Assembly (NCBI GenBank): GCA_049587755.1
Contig: JBAVEN010000108.1
Span: 51,814-115,813 of the forward strand
Reading direction: 5' to 3'
DNA length: 64,000 nt
From: Bog-375 sp049587755
GTDB taxonomy: Bacteria > Acidobacteriota > Terriglobia > Bryobacterales > Bryobacteraceae
In this document: one piece after another, positions 33,636 through 42,100 of the stretch
How the letters are laid out: each line of letters opens with the position of its first letter
Position numbering within the stretch: position 1 is the first letter of the stretch
Notes under the pieces: generated by a model
What the model was told of the DNA's origin: nothing
Databases searched by the model: none
Seen by the model: only the letters and a program-made list of their open reading frames with translations
Position numbers and translations under genes: made by a program

Positions 33636-34343
33636 CTACTTAGCGAAGCGGCGGCGGGTCACGAGGCCGAGCAGCCCCGCACCCACCAGCGCGAACACCG
33701 CCGGCTCAGGCACGCCCCCCGGCGAGTCCGGGGATGCGTTGAGCGACAATTCGTCATAATCCGTTTGGATGCCGCCGGCGCTGAGATAGATCTTCAAGGT
33801 CTGGCCAATGGCCCCGCCGGAGGCCCCCGACGTATACGTCCCAGTCCAATCCACCCAGGTGTAGGGGGTGCCAGCGCCGCCCGGTTGGGTCGGCGCGACA
33901 TTGCCCTCTGGGTTCGCGGCGGTCAGATCGATCAAAGTGTAGCTGCCGGCCAACAACTCGATAACCGGTGAAAATGTGCTGGGAATATCTCCTTGCTCAC
34001 TGACCCACACCGACAGGGTATAGGTGGTGTTCGCGACAACACTGTTGCCGGTCAGGACCTGTGACAAGCTGTCGCCGGGGCCATTGCTGTAACCCACCTG
34101 CGAGCCATTCGGAATGCTGTTCCAGACACCCGCTTCGGGCATAAATGCCTCGGCGTCTCCACCGCCATCAGCCGGAATGCTATCAGTCAGAACCCAGTCC
34201 GCCGGCGCGCAATAAGCTGGGCCGCTGGTTCCGCATGAGGGCGATTCGAAGGAAGGGTTCTGAATGGTGATGGCGCCGCCCCAGGCCCCGCTCACCGCAA
34301 CAAAAAGAATGATAAAAAGACTCAGCGCAAAACTAGCTCGCAT
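33636..34343 (-). CDS. PEP-CTERM sorted exported protein
   Basis: 235 residues. Signal peptide 1-22 (MRASFALSLFIILFVAVSGAWG), a beta-rich core starting ITIQNPSFESPSCG with Cys pairs early, and the C-terminal PEP-CTERM signal VPEPAVFALVGAGLLGLVTR followed by basic residues. The Val-Pro-Glu-Pro is the exosortase recognition site, the hydrophobic helix and Arg cluster the rest. A GGAGG six bases upstream of ATG 34343 is a good ribosome site. The core resembles carbohydrate-binding modules attached by exosortase, but no exosortase gene is in the window. It probably decorates the cell surface near glycan genes, and has its own terminator. Confidence 0.9.
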   Translation of the reverse strand: MRASFALSLFIILFVAVSGAWGGAITIQNPSFESPSCGTSGPAYCAPADWVLTDSIPADGGGDAEAFMPEAGVWNSIPNGSQVGYSNGPGDSLSQVLTGNSVVANTTYTLSVWVSEQGDIPSTFSPVIELLAGSYTLIDLTAANPEGNVAPTQPGGAGTPYTWVDWTGTYTSGASGGAIGQTLKIYLSAGGIQTDYDELSLNASPDSPGGVPEPAVFALVGAGLLGLVTRRRFAK

Positions 34344-34837
34344 CTAAAACCTCCGCCGCCATCGCCTGGCCTAAATCTATACCTCAGTACTCTTCGATGC
34401 ATCCCGAGAGTAGCCGAAGACGCGGGGAACGGTCAAGTACTTGGTGGGCCCCCCCGAGGCTCGGCCAGAGCGCAGAACCGCCACATCCGGAGCGAGCTTG
34501 TGATCGACCTCACCCACCAGTGCCGCATCCGAACCACCCAGCCACCCGCCATTCCGATGCGATGAATAATGATAAGTCATTTATAATCAATATATTATGC
34601 CTAATGATCAGGGGGCTTATGACTGTCTTGGAGGGGTGTTAGAACGACGAAATCAAGGGGCGAATTCACGGCCTTTCAGTACCCAACATACTAGAACTAA
34701 GTGGTAGTACTTTCAATGCAATGCCATTGCGTTCTTCACCCTTGAATGTTGGCGGCAGGGAACATTGCCCAGGTGGGCAAATTGCGAGCGGTGGCGTGCT
34801 CCGGAGAGCAGTTTCGACAGGCAGCGGCAGCCGCGGA
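34344..34837. other. 494-bp intergenic region with an AT-rich island
   Basis: The right of the region, 34565-34620, is strikingly AT-rich against the GC-rich surroundings and includes TTATAAT, ATATATTAT and TGATAAGTC-type tracts. The other parts are ordinary. No gene is visible; a 26-codon frame beginning at 34565 (MNNDKSFIINILCLMIRG) is too short to support. The left part holds the PEP-CTERM promoter region; candidate -10 TATAGA at about 34378-34383 on the minus strand is weak. Confidence 0.4.
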
Positions 34838-36952
34838 CTATTTGCGGAAAGATCGGCGGAAGAAGCCCAGGCAGGAACGCAGCGGCGCGGTGATGCGCCA
34901 GGAGCCCGAGTTATAGATGTCGGCGATGCGGGCGTCGCGGTCGCGCAATCGCTTCTGCAACTCCGCGATCGCCCAATCGTTCGAGGCGTAGCCCGGGAGG
35001 AGGCGCATCTTTTCGAGGCGCGGCACCAAACTGTCTGGGTACGACCAATCGTTCAGCAGGCCATGCAGGAACTCCCCGATCCGGTTGGCCAGGGCTCGCC
35101 AACCGTCCGACCCGGCGCCAAGCGACTTTCCAGCCGCGCCATTCCATTGCGGAAATCCCTGTTTCAGCATGGCTACCAGCTCGCTGGTCGAATTGTACAA
35201 GAGCAGGTTGCTCTCGGCATGAATTCTTCGCCGGATGTCCTCGATGACGGGGATGGAGCGTGCCAGCACGGGCCTGGAAAGCGCAAGGCTCTCCAGGACG
35301 GGTGTTCCAAAGCCCTCGTACAACGAAGGAAACACCACGAACCTCGCGCCCCGCATCAGGTCGACCATGGTTTCCTGGCTGAGACCGCCGCTGGCATAAG
35401 CGGCCACGTTGGGACGGCTGTCGGCATTGAGCCCCAGCACCACGATTCTCTCACCGGGAAAGGCCTGAGCCAGCGCATCCACCGTTGCCGGCACGCGTTT
35501 GTGGTCGAAGTGGTTGCCGATCACCAGAATGTGATCGCCCGGCCCGGCCGGGGCATCGCCCGGCGGAGCATAATCGGACAGATCCAGGGACTGGTAAGCC
35601 ACCATTTCCTTCAGCCTCGGGTTGAGCCGGAAGCGCCGGCGGAACTGTTCGCGCACGAACTCGCTCACATAAAGAACTCCGTCGGCATGGTCAAAGACGG
35701 TTCCCCAAATCGTTCGCAGGTCGCGGTTCAGATGCAGGCAATCGAACGCGATCGGATCGAGCATGGCATAGACATTCAGCACGCCCGCGCGGCTCATGCG
35801 CTGCAACTGCTCGATCTCGAACGGCTGCCCGAAGCGAAACGCCACGGCAAAGACCCGCGTGGTGTCCGGAGAGACAAGATGAACTTGCGGTAATCGATCG
35901 AGCTGGTGAAACCGCAACGCCTCCTCGGAGACCAGAGCGGAAACATTGAAATATGGCCGCCAACCTTCGCCAGCGTGGCTCAGAATCCGCTTGACTGTTT
36001 CAGACGTGCCGTTATGGAACGCGCGCAGGTTGGACAAATCGAATACCAATTCCAGCCGCCCTTGGCTGTCGGGCAGAAGGGCCGTCAACATCTGTTCCGC
36101 TTCGTATTGCGGGCTGGTAAAGTAGTCCGCCAAGCTGGCGAACCACTCAGGGTACCGGTTGTTCAGTAGTTCCGCGTTCTTCTCTTCCCGCAACGCTTTC
36201 GGCGAAGCGCTGACAGAAAACGAGGCTTCACCGGCATGGTAGACAAACGCGTGGTTGGCAAGAACCGCGCGGTATCCGCCGCGGTTGGCCCGCATGATCA
36301 GGTCATTTTCTTCGTTATATCCGTGGCCGTAAGCCTCATCGAAGAGCCCGAACTCTCCCAGAACCCTGGCTTTAATGTACAAGCAGAAGCCAACCGCCGT
36401 AGGCAGAAAGTGGAAATCCGGGAGATACTGCGCGAGGGAGCGAAAATTCGCATACGCCTCTTCCGGCGTCACATTCCCAAACTCGGGCTGGTGCGGCAGC
36501 GAGCAGATGGTGGCGTTGTTGGAGCGCGGGCTGACAAATCCGACCATAGGATCGAGATAGGCCACCCGTTTCATTTCGGAGATGGCCGCCGGAAAAACAA
36601 CAGTGTCGGAGTTGAGGAGAAGGATATCGTGATGCGCCGCCAGTGAAACAGCAGCGGCAGCGTTTACCGAGCGGATAAATCCCAAATTGTGGTCGTTGTC
36701 AATGAGGCGCATTGGGACCAACTGCGCCAGTTGCTCGGCGGCCGCGGCCAACGCACTCTTCAGATCCAAATCCTCCGGGGAATCATTGACCGCAACGACG
36801 GTGCACAAAGTTTCGTTCAACTCGGCCGCCACGGAGCACAAGGAGTGCAGAAGTGGCCTCACCAGATTCGCGTTCCGGTAGAACGGAATGATGATATCGA
36901 CCGGTGGCGGAAATGTTGGAGCGGCGGCGGTTGTGTCAGGCGACGCTGGCAT
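34838..36952 (-). CDS. Two-domain glycosyltransferase (GT2 + GT4)
   Basis: 704 residues. Residues 18-260 are a GT2/GT-A domain: VDIIIPFYRNANLVRPLLHS, VVAVNDSPEDLDL, ILLLNSDTVVFPAAISEM (metal-site acid pair) and GFCLYIKARVLGEFGLFDEA. Residues about 295-620 are a GT4/GT-B domain: LELVFDLSNLRAFHNGTSET, RRFRLNPRLKEM, HILVIGNHFDHKRVP, and FVVFPSLYEGFGTPVLESLA (the EGFGxPxxE donor motif). The tail AELQKRLRDRDARIADIYNS and GSWRITAPLR is the usual ending of O-antigen/rhamnan glycosyltransferases. Probably a bifunctional polysaccharide enzyme. The donor gene product could come from the kinase-pyrophosphorylase gene, which is inference. Confidence 0.88.
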   Translation of the reverse strand: MPASPDTTAAAPTFPPPVDIIIPFYRNANLVRPLLHSLCSVAAELNETLCTVVAVNDSPEDLDLKSALAAAAEQLAQLVPMRLIDNDHNLGFIRSVNAAAAVSLAAHHDILLLNSDTVVFPAAISEMKRVAYLDPMVGFVSPRSNNATICSLPHQPEFGNVTPEEAYANFRSLAQYLPDFHFLPTAVGFCLYIKARVLGEFGLFDEAYGHGYNEENDLIMRANRGGYRAVLANHAFVYHAGEASFSVSASPKALREEKNAELLNNRYPEWFASLADYFTSPQYEAEQMLTALLPDSQGRLELVFDLSNLRAFHNGTSETVKRILSHAGEGWRPYFNVSALVSEEALRFHQLDRLPQVHLVSPDTTRVFAVAFRFGQPFEIEQLQRMSRAGVLNVYAMLDPIAFDCLHLNRDLRTIWGTVFDHADGVLYVSEFVREQFRRRFRLNPRLKEMVAYQSLDLSDYAPPGDAPAGPGDHILVIGNHFDHKRVPATVDALAQAFPGERIVVLGLNADSRPNVAAYASGGLSQETMVDLMRGARFVVFPSLYEGFGTPVLESLALSRPVLARSIPVIEDIRRRIHAESNLLLYNSTSELVAMLKQGFPQWNGAAGKSLGAGSDGWRALANRIGEFLHGLLNDWSYPDSLVPRLEKMRLLPGYASNDWAIAELQKRLRDRDARIADIYNSGSWRITAPLRSCLGFFRRSFRK

Positions 36953-37130
36953 GAGAGTGTCGAAACGATTAGGATACCGTTAATGCCCTAGCCGGGAGAA
37001 GCGAACGCAGCCACGGGCTGCCATCGGTCAAGGCCGGCCGCAGTGCCAGATGGGCCCGATGATCTTAGATCGCCTCCGCAGTAAAAGAAGCAGTCCACTG
37101 CTGGAATGCTAGAATGTGTTTCGAACGGAA

Positions 37131-37892
37131 ATGCCAGGTGTAAATATCCCGCTGCCTCCTTTGTCGTTGCGCGGGCTTGTTAGTCCCATAACAGACGACA
37201 GCTATTATGACAACGCCACAGGTGACTATATCTGGGGACCGCTGGACCTGGGGCCGTTGGCGCCCGGTCAAGCCTACAGGCGCGTGGTGGATTTCGGTTG
37301 CGGCTGCGGGCGCGAGGCGCGGCGATTGTTGTTGCAACGGGATCCGCCCGAGTCATATGTTGGCATTGACATCAATCGTGAAATGATCGCCTGGTGCCGG
37401 AAGAACCTGCGCCATAAGGGCTTCAGCTTCTACCACCACGATGTTTGGAATGTAAGATGGGCTCCGGATAATTCCAAGAACCGGCACTTGCCCATTGCGC
37501 ACCTGAGTTCCGGCGCCACCTTGATCGAGGCAAATTCCGTTTTTACGCATCTGCACGACGATCAGGCCAGGTTCTATTTAGAGCAAATGCGGCTGATGCT
37601 GGATCCAGACGGCATTATCCGGGGCACCTGGTTTTTCTTTAACCAGAAGTGCTTTCCCGCCATGACCGAGGATCAACACACAATCTTTGTCAGCGAGGCC
37701 GATACGACTGCCGCAGTTTACTACGACTGGTCCTATTTTGTAAGTATGACCAGAAGAATCGGGTTCCGAATTGTAAGAACTGAATGGTCGCCCATCCTCG
37801 GATTTCATAACTCAATATACATGGCAAAGTCCGATCGCTTCGCCGACTTAGGCGACACGGTTCCACCAGGGACCAGCGTCCTCGGTTTCTGA
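37131..37892 (+). CDS. Class I SAM-dependent methyltransferase
   Basis: 253 residues from the ATG at 37131; a GTG at 37116 is possible. A TAGAAT (37110-37115) with an upstream TG looks like an extended -10 element, so the leader would be short. Motif I is RVVDFGCGCGREARRLLL, motif II SYVGIDINREMIAWCRKNL and post-motif ANSVFTHLHDDQARFYLEQM; the C-terminal half contains WFFFNQKCFPAM. The family occurs in surface-polysaccharide loci as O- or N-methylation of sugars. The base composition is less GC-rich than neighbours, and it is divergent from the glycosyltransferase gene, suggesting a transferred glycan cassette. Confidence 0.85.
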   Translation: MPGVNIPLPPLSLRGLVSPITDDSYYDNATGDYIWGPLDLGPLAPGQAYRRVVDFGCGCGREARRLLLQRDPPESYVGIDINREMIAWCRKNLRHKGFSFYHHDVWNVRWAPDNSKNRHLPIAHLSSGATLIEANSVFTHLHDDQARFYLEQMRLMLDPDGIIRGTWFFFNQKCFPAMTEDQHTIFVSEADTTAAVYYDWSYFVSMTRRIGFRIVRTEWSPILGFHNSIYMAKSDRFADLGDTVPPGTSVLGF

Positions 37893-38038
37893 CAGCCCGG
37901 AAGATTGTGTTATCCCTATCCCGCCGGTTAACCCGGGCAGTCAGTAAGCCTCCGGTATTTATATGCTTATCGGGCCGTCATAGGAAAATCCGTGAACATG
38001 ACTGGCCAAGATTTCTTATGGATTACGATGCCGCGGGG

Positions 38039-38701
38039 TCACGCCGGGAGGACATCCGCGAATACAAAGCCGTCGCGCACGACCACTTCTCCCGAGCGGA
38101 CTTCGATGGGGCGGGCGAATGGCGGTGCGTCGTAGACGAACGTATGAAACTCCCCGTTCTCGCCGCAGGGATCGATTCCATCGGGCAAAGACTCCAGGAA
38201 GTTCCGATCGTATTCGCGGCCGGCATAAGATTGTGCCAGCTTGGATGGATCCACGCAGGTGACTTTCGCTTTCATGCCGGCCGCGATCATCTCCAGGGCC
38301 AAGTCTCCGGTTGGAATCTGCCAGAGGGGAAACAGGGGCTCCAAGCCGGTGCCCTGCAATTGCCGGACTCGGTAGTCGCGAACGTCCTGAAGAAACAGGT
38401 CTCCGAATGCCACGGCGGCGATGCCTTCCGCAGCGGCGCGTTGGCAGACGACGCGCATCCGGTCTTCGTACTCCGCATTCGAGCACGGATAAGGAAGGTC
38501 CACTGCCCAGAGTGGAAGTCCCGTGCGCTCCGCCTGCGACTCCACCAGCGCCCGCCGGACAGCATGCATCGCCACCCGGTTGGCCTCCGAGTTGAAGGTG
38601 GTGACCAGCGCGGCCACCTTAATGTCCGCGTTTTGCCGCAGATGATGCAGCGTCCAGGCGCTGTCTTTCCCACTACTCCACGATAAGAGAACCTTTTTCA
38701 T
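38039..38701 (-). CDS. Diphthine-ammonia ligase-like ATP pyrophosphatase
   Basis: 220 residues from the ATG at 38701. Adenine-nucleotide alpha-hydrolase fold (PP-loop): MKKVLLSWSSGKDSAWTLHH has the SxGKDS ATP loop, LPLWAVDLPYPCSNAEYEDRM the second strand and AFGDLFLQDVRDYRV the family GDI-like segment. The C-terminal PCGENGEFHTFVYDAP is the conserved motif of the Dph6/MJ0570 family. In archaea and eukaryotes these amidate diphthine on EF2, a modification bacteria lack, so the bacterial role is unknown. Located just after a truncated Hsp70 fragment on the same strand. Confidence 0.85.
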   Translation of the reverse strand: MKKVLLSWSSGKDSAWTLHHLRQNADIKVAALVTTFNSEANRVAMHAVRRALVESQAERTGLPLWAVDLPYPCSNAEYEDRMRVVCQRAAAEGIAAVAFGDLFLQDVRDYRVRQLQGTGLEPLFPLWQIPTGDLALEMIAAGMKAKVTCVDPSKLAQSYAGREYDRNFLESLPDGIDPCGENGEFHTFVYDAPPFARPIEVRSGEVVVRDGFVFADVLPA

Positions 38702-38741
38702 AAGCGGATTACCTTTCTGCCCTGTGCACCGGACAACAGCA

Positions 38742-38948
38742 TCACCGGCTGCGGGCCGCCTCCTCGCGCACCTCGCCGGGATTGACAAGCTGCGGAATCG
38801 CCATCACCTGCACGTTGGCCGGGGCGAAAGGATCTGTGTCCGCGCGGATGGGCGCGAACGCGAGCGCCGAGTTGGTGGTGCCGAGATCGATTCCAATGAC
38901 GTAGGTGGATTCCAAGGGGATCCACTCGATTTCCGCTGGAGCGGCCAC
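38742..38948 (-). pseudogene. N-terminal remnant of an Hsp70-family protein
   Basis: Sixty-eight codons starting with a GTG at 38948 read MAAPAEIEW... then YVIGIDLGTTNSALAFAPI, the unmistakable phosphate-1 loop of Hsp70/actin-fold ATPases, then VQVMAIPQLVNPGEVREE, which is the next strand of acidobacterial Hsp70-like proteins. A stop follows at once; the remaining ~500 residues of an Hsp70 are not found downstream, where the PP-loop ATPase gene begins 40 bases later. The Hsp70 was cut off by deletion or rearrangement. The remnant could still encode a short peptide, but no function is expected. Confidence 0.75.
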
Positions 38949-39122
38949 GCGAACCGCAAGAGAAAATACAGCTCGACGATTTGGCTCCAGAACTCAGGAT
39001 AGCGTGTCGGCGGCGGCGACAGGATCGAGCGCGCGCCGGCGTCTCCGGTGCGCCGCGATGCAGCGATGGCGGCGGTTCCGGAGCGCGCCGGGAGGCATCC
39101 CGAAACACGGACCGGCCGCCGC

Positions 39123-42100
39123 TTACCGCTTTGCTACTTCCAACTGGACCGGCCGCGCCACTGAGTTTACTTCAGGATCGTAATACTCGTAGGCGCGCGA
39201 GGGAAAGGTCCGCGCGCGGATCGGATACTTAGCGCGCAAGCGGAATTTCAGCTTCACCGTATCGCCCGCGCCAATCGAGTTGAAATACAGGATTGCCTGA
39301 GTGGCCGTGAGGTTGAATTTCTCGAGGCGCCCGCTCCTGCGGCCCGCGCTTTGTTCCTCGTAGGTTTGCAAGTCTTCGGTCAGCAAGTCGAAGCCGGGCG
39401 GAATCCCCAGGTCCACCATCACCATGTTGGCAGACTTGGACAGATTATTCTTCACCGTGGCGGTCGCCGTGGCGATATCGTCCTGCGCCAGGCGCGTGCG
39501 ATCGTAGCTCACGTCGATCGAAAGCGCCTCGGCCGCGGGCGTCTCCGTCCACGGCAGGAAATAGCGGCCAACCACCTGGTAGGCGAGCCCACCTTTGCCC
39601 TCGAACCGGAGGGCCACTGTGTTGGCGGACGTGGTTTCCACGTTCTTGAATACGAACTGGTGCAGCAGGTCGTTGTTCTCCGGGGTCAGCGTGAGGTTCT
39701 CGACGGGCTTGCCGTTCAGCGTGATCTCGACCATGCCACGCACATCGGCGGTTCCCTTTTCGGTAGCCAGCAGCAGCGCGCGCAGCGCCATGATGGTTGC
39801 CTGGGTGGTGCCCCAAGTGCCCGCGGCGGTCTTTTTCGAGGCGAAGTAAGCTAGCGCCTTCGCCGCCGTGGTGGAAGCTTGCCCCCATTTCAGCAGGGCC
39901 TGCACGGCCAGCCCGGTGGTCTCCACGGCTGCGCTTTCGCCGGCTCCGTACAAGCCGGTTTCCTCCGCGGTCCACCAGACTTGCTCGCCCTTTTCGGTGC
40001 GTGCCTCCAGCAGGGTTTGCATAGCGCGGCCAGTGAACTCGCGATCCTTTCCATAATCGGCGGCGAAGTTGGCCAAAACTGCCAGTGTGTAGGCGTCGGT
40101 GCGGTCGCTCATGTGCTGTTCCACAAACTGGCGGGCCTTCTCCACGGCCGGCCCCTGGTAGCCCGTGTTTTCGAGCGACCAGGCGATGTAAGCGGTAATC
40201 CGCAAGGTGTCGCTGTTGTACCGGTTGGTGGCGCCTTCATTGATGAAACTGGTATCGGGCTGCCAACTCCCATCCGGCCGTTGCTGTCCGGCCAGCCATT
40301 GTTGGGTGCGCTGGATCAGCTTCGGGTCGACGTCGTGAACCTTGGCCATATCGCCAAATTCCATCAACCCATAAGCCGTGAGGATTTTGTTGGCGGGCGC
40401 CTGGCCGAACCAGGAGAAGCCGCCAGTGGGCACTTCGAAAGTGAGCAGGCGCTGGTAACCGTTGGCTATGAAGCCTTCGGCCTTGGCGTGTACTTCCGGC
40501 GTGAGTTTGCCGGTGCGCTTCATGTAATCGAGCGCCAGCACGTTGGGATAGGTGGCCGAGGAAGTCTGCTCGAAGCAGCCGAAAGGCATGCGCAAGATGG
40601 AGTCCATGCCCTCGATCACCTGGCTGAGCGGGCCGGGATAGAGCCGCACCAGGATCGCGCTCGAATCCGCGATCGAAGCTGCCGGGAAGTTCAAGGTGTG
40701 CTCGACGGCCGAGTCCAGGCGGCCATTGAAAACCTGGCTCTGTTCGCGACCGTTGGGAATGACTTCGATTTCGCGCACCACGATATCGGCGCGGTTGGCG
40801 TTGGGCCCAGAGGGCGCCGACATGCGCGCCACGAGCGTCAGCTTGAACTTGCCGATGCGGTTGGCTTGGATGGTGAATTGCGACGATCCGACGCGGCCTG
40901 CCTCCACCGCGAGGCTCTTTTGCGGCACGTCCTGGACCAGCGAAAACCAATCCTCCTTTTCGAGCTTCAGGCTGACGTCGCCGCGGCCGTCCGAATAGTT
41001 GTAAATCGCGACCGGAATCGAGACGCGGTCGCCCTCGGTGAGGGTGAGCGGCAAATCGAGATCGGCAAAGAAATCCTGAAAGACCTTGACGCTGGAGGAG
41101 CCGCTGCCCAGCGCCCCGTGAACGGTGGAGGCGACCATGGCCATGCGCCAGGTGGTGATGGAATCGGCCAGCGGAATCGCTATCGAGGCGCGGCCGTCGC
41201 GGTCGGTGATGATTTCGGGATTGATGTAGAGGGCTTCCGGGAAGTAGGAGCGCACGCGCGGCGCCGGCGCGGCGTCGGGGATCGAATCGCCAGCAACCGC
41301 GGAAAGACGTGCAAGCGGGGTCCCAAAGGTGGGGCCGCCCATGTTCATGACTCGGCCTCTTTCGGGAACCGCGGCCATTGGAGCTGCAAACGCGCGCACC
41401 CCGCCAACTGCGCCAAAGCCCATGCCACCGCCCACGCCACCACCGTGGCCCGAACCGATACCGCCGCCAAACCCGGGCTCCGCCTCAACAACAACCATCT
41501 CTGTCGTCGACCCAACGTTTAGGGTCGCCGACAGTACCGCGCGATCCTGCTCGGTAAGCGTAAATATGCGCGAGCTCATGATGAACCCAGGAGAAGAGAA
41601 CTGCACGTCATACTGGCCAGGCGGCATGCCGGCGAACTGGAATTGCCCAGCGCCATCGGATCGCGCCGAGCGAGTCTTTCCGCTCGAGATTTCGCGAGCC
41701 ACAACGGTCGCGCCCGGCACCGCCGCACCCGTGACGTCCAGCACCGATCCCTCGATTTGCGCAAGGCCGTTGAACGGCCCCCGATCATGTTCCATCCGCA
41801 GATCGATGACGTTGCCGGCGGGCTCGACGGGACCGATCACCTGCCGGCTGATCATCCGCAGATAGCCGATGAAATCGTCTCCTGTGCCGAATTGTTTATC
41901 CGGGCCCGCGCTACGCACTATGCACAATTGGCCCATGCGCTGGAGATCGAAGTTGGTGCCCCAGGAGTCGCGCAGTTCGGGCGCGCCGGCGGCTTCCAGG
42001 CGGGCTACAACTTTGGCGATGTCCGTCCCGGCATGGTGCGCCATAGAGCGGGTGAGTGTGCCCGCTAGCCGCTCCATCTGCGCCTGGAACTGCGTCCGGT

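Noticed and set aside
39879..41522. Open 547-codon plus-strand frame inside the alpha-2-macroglobulin gene
   Set aside because: Opposite-strand shadow; composition is Gly/Arg/His-rich and the real gene on the minus strand has complete domains.
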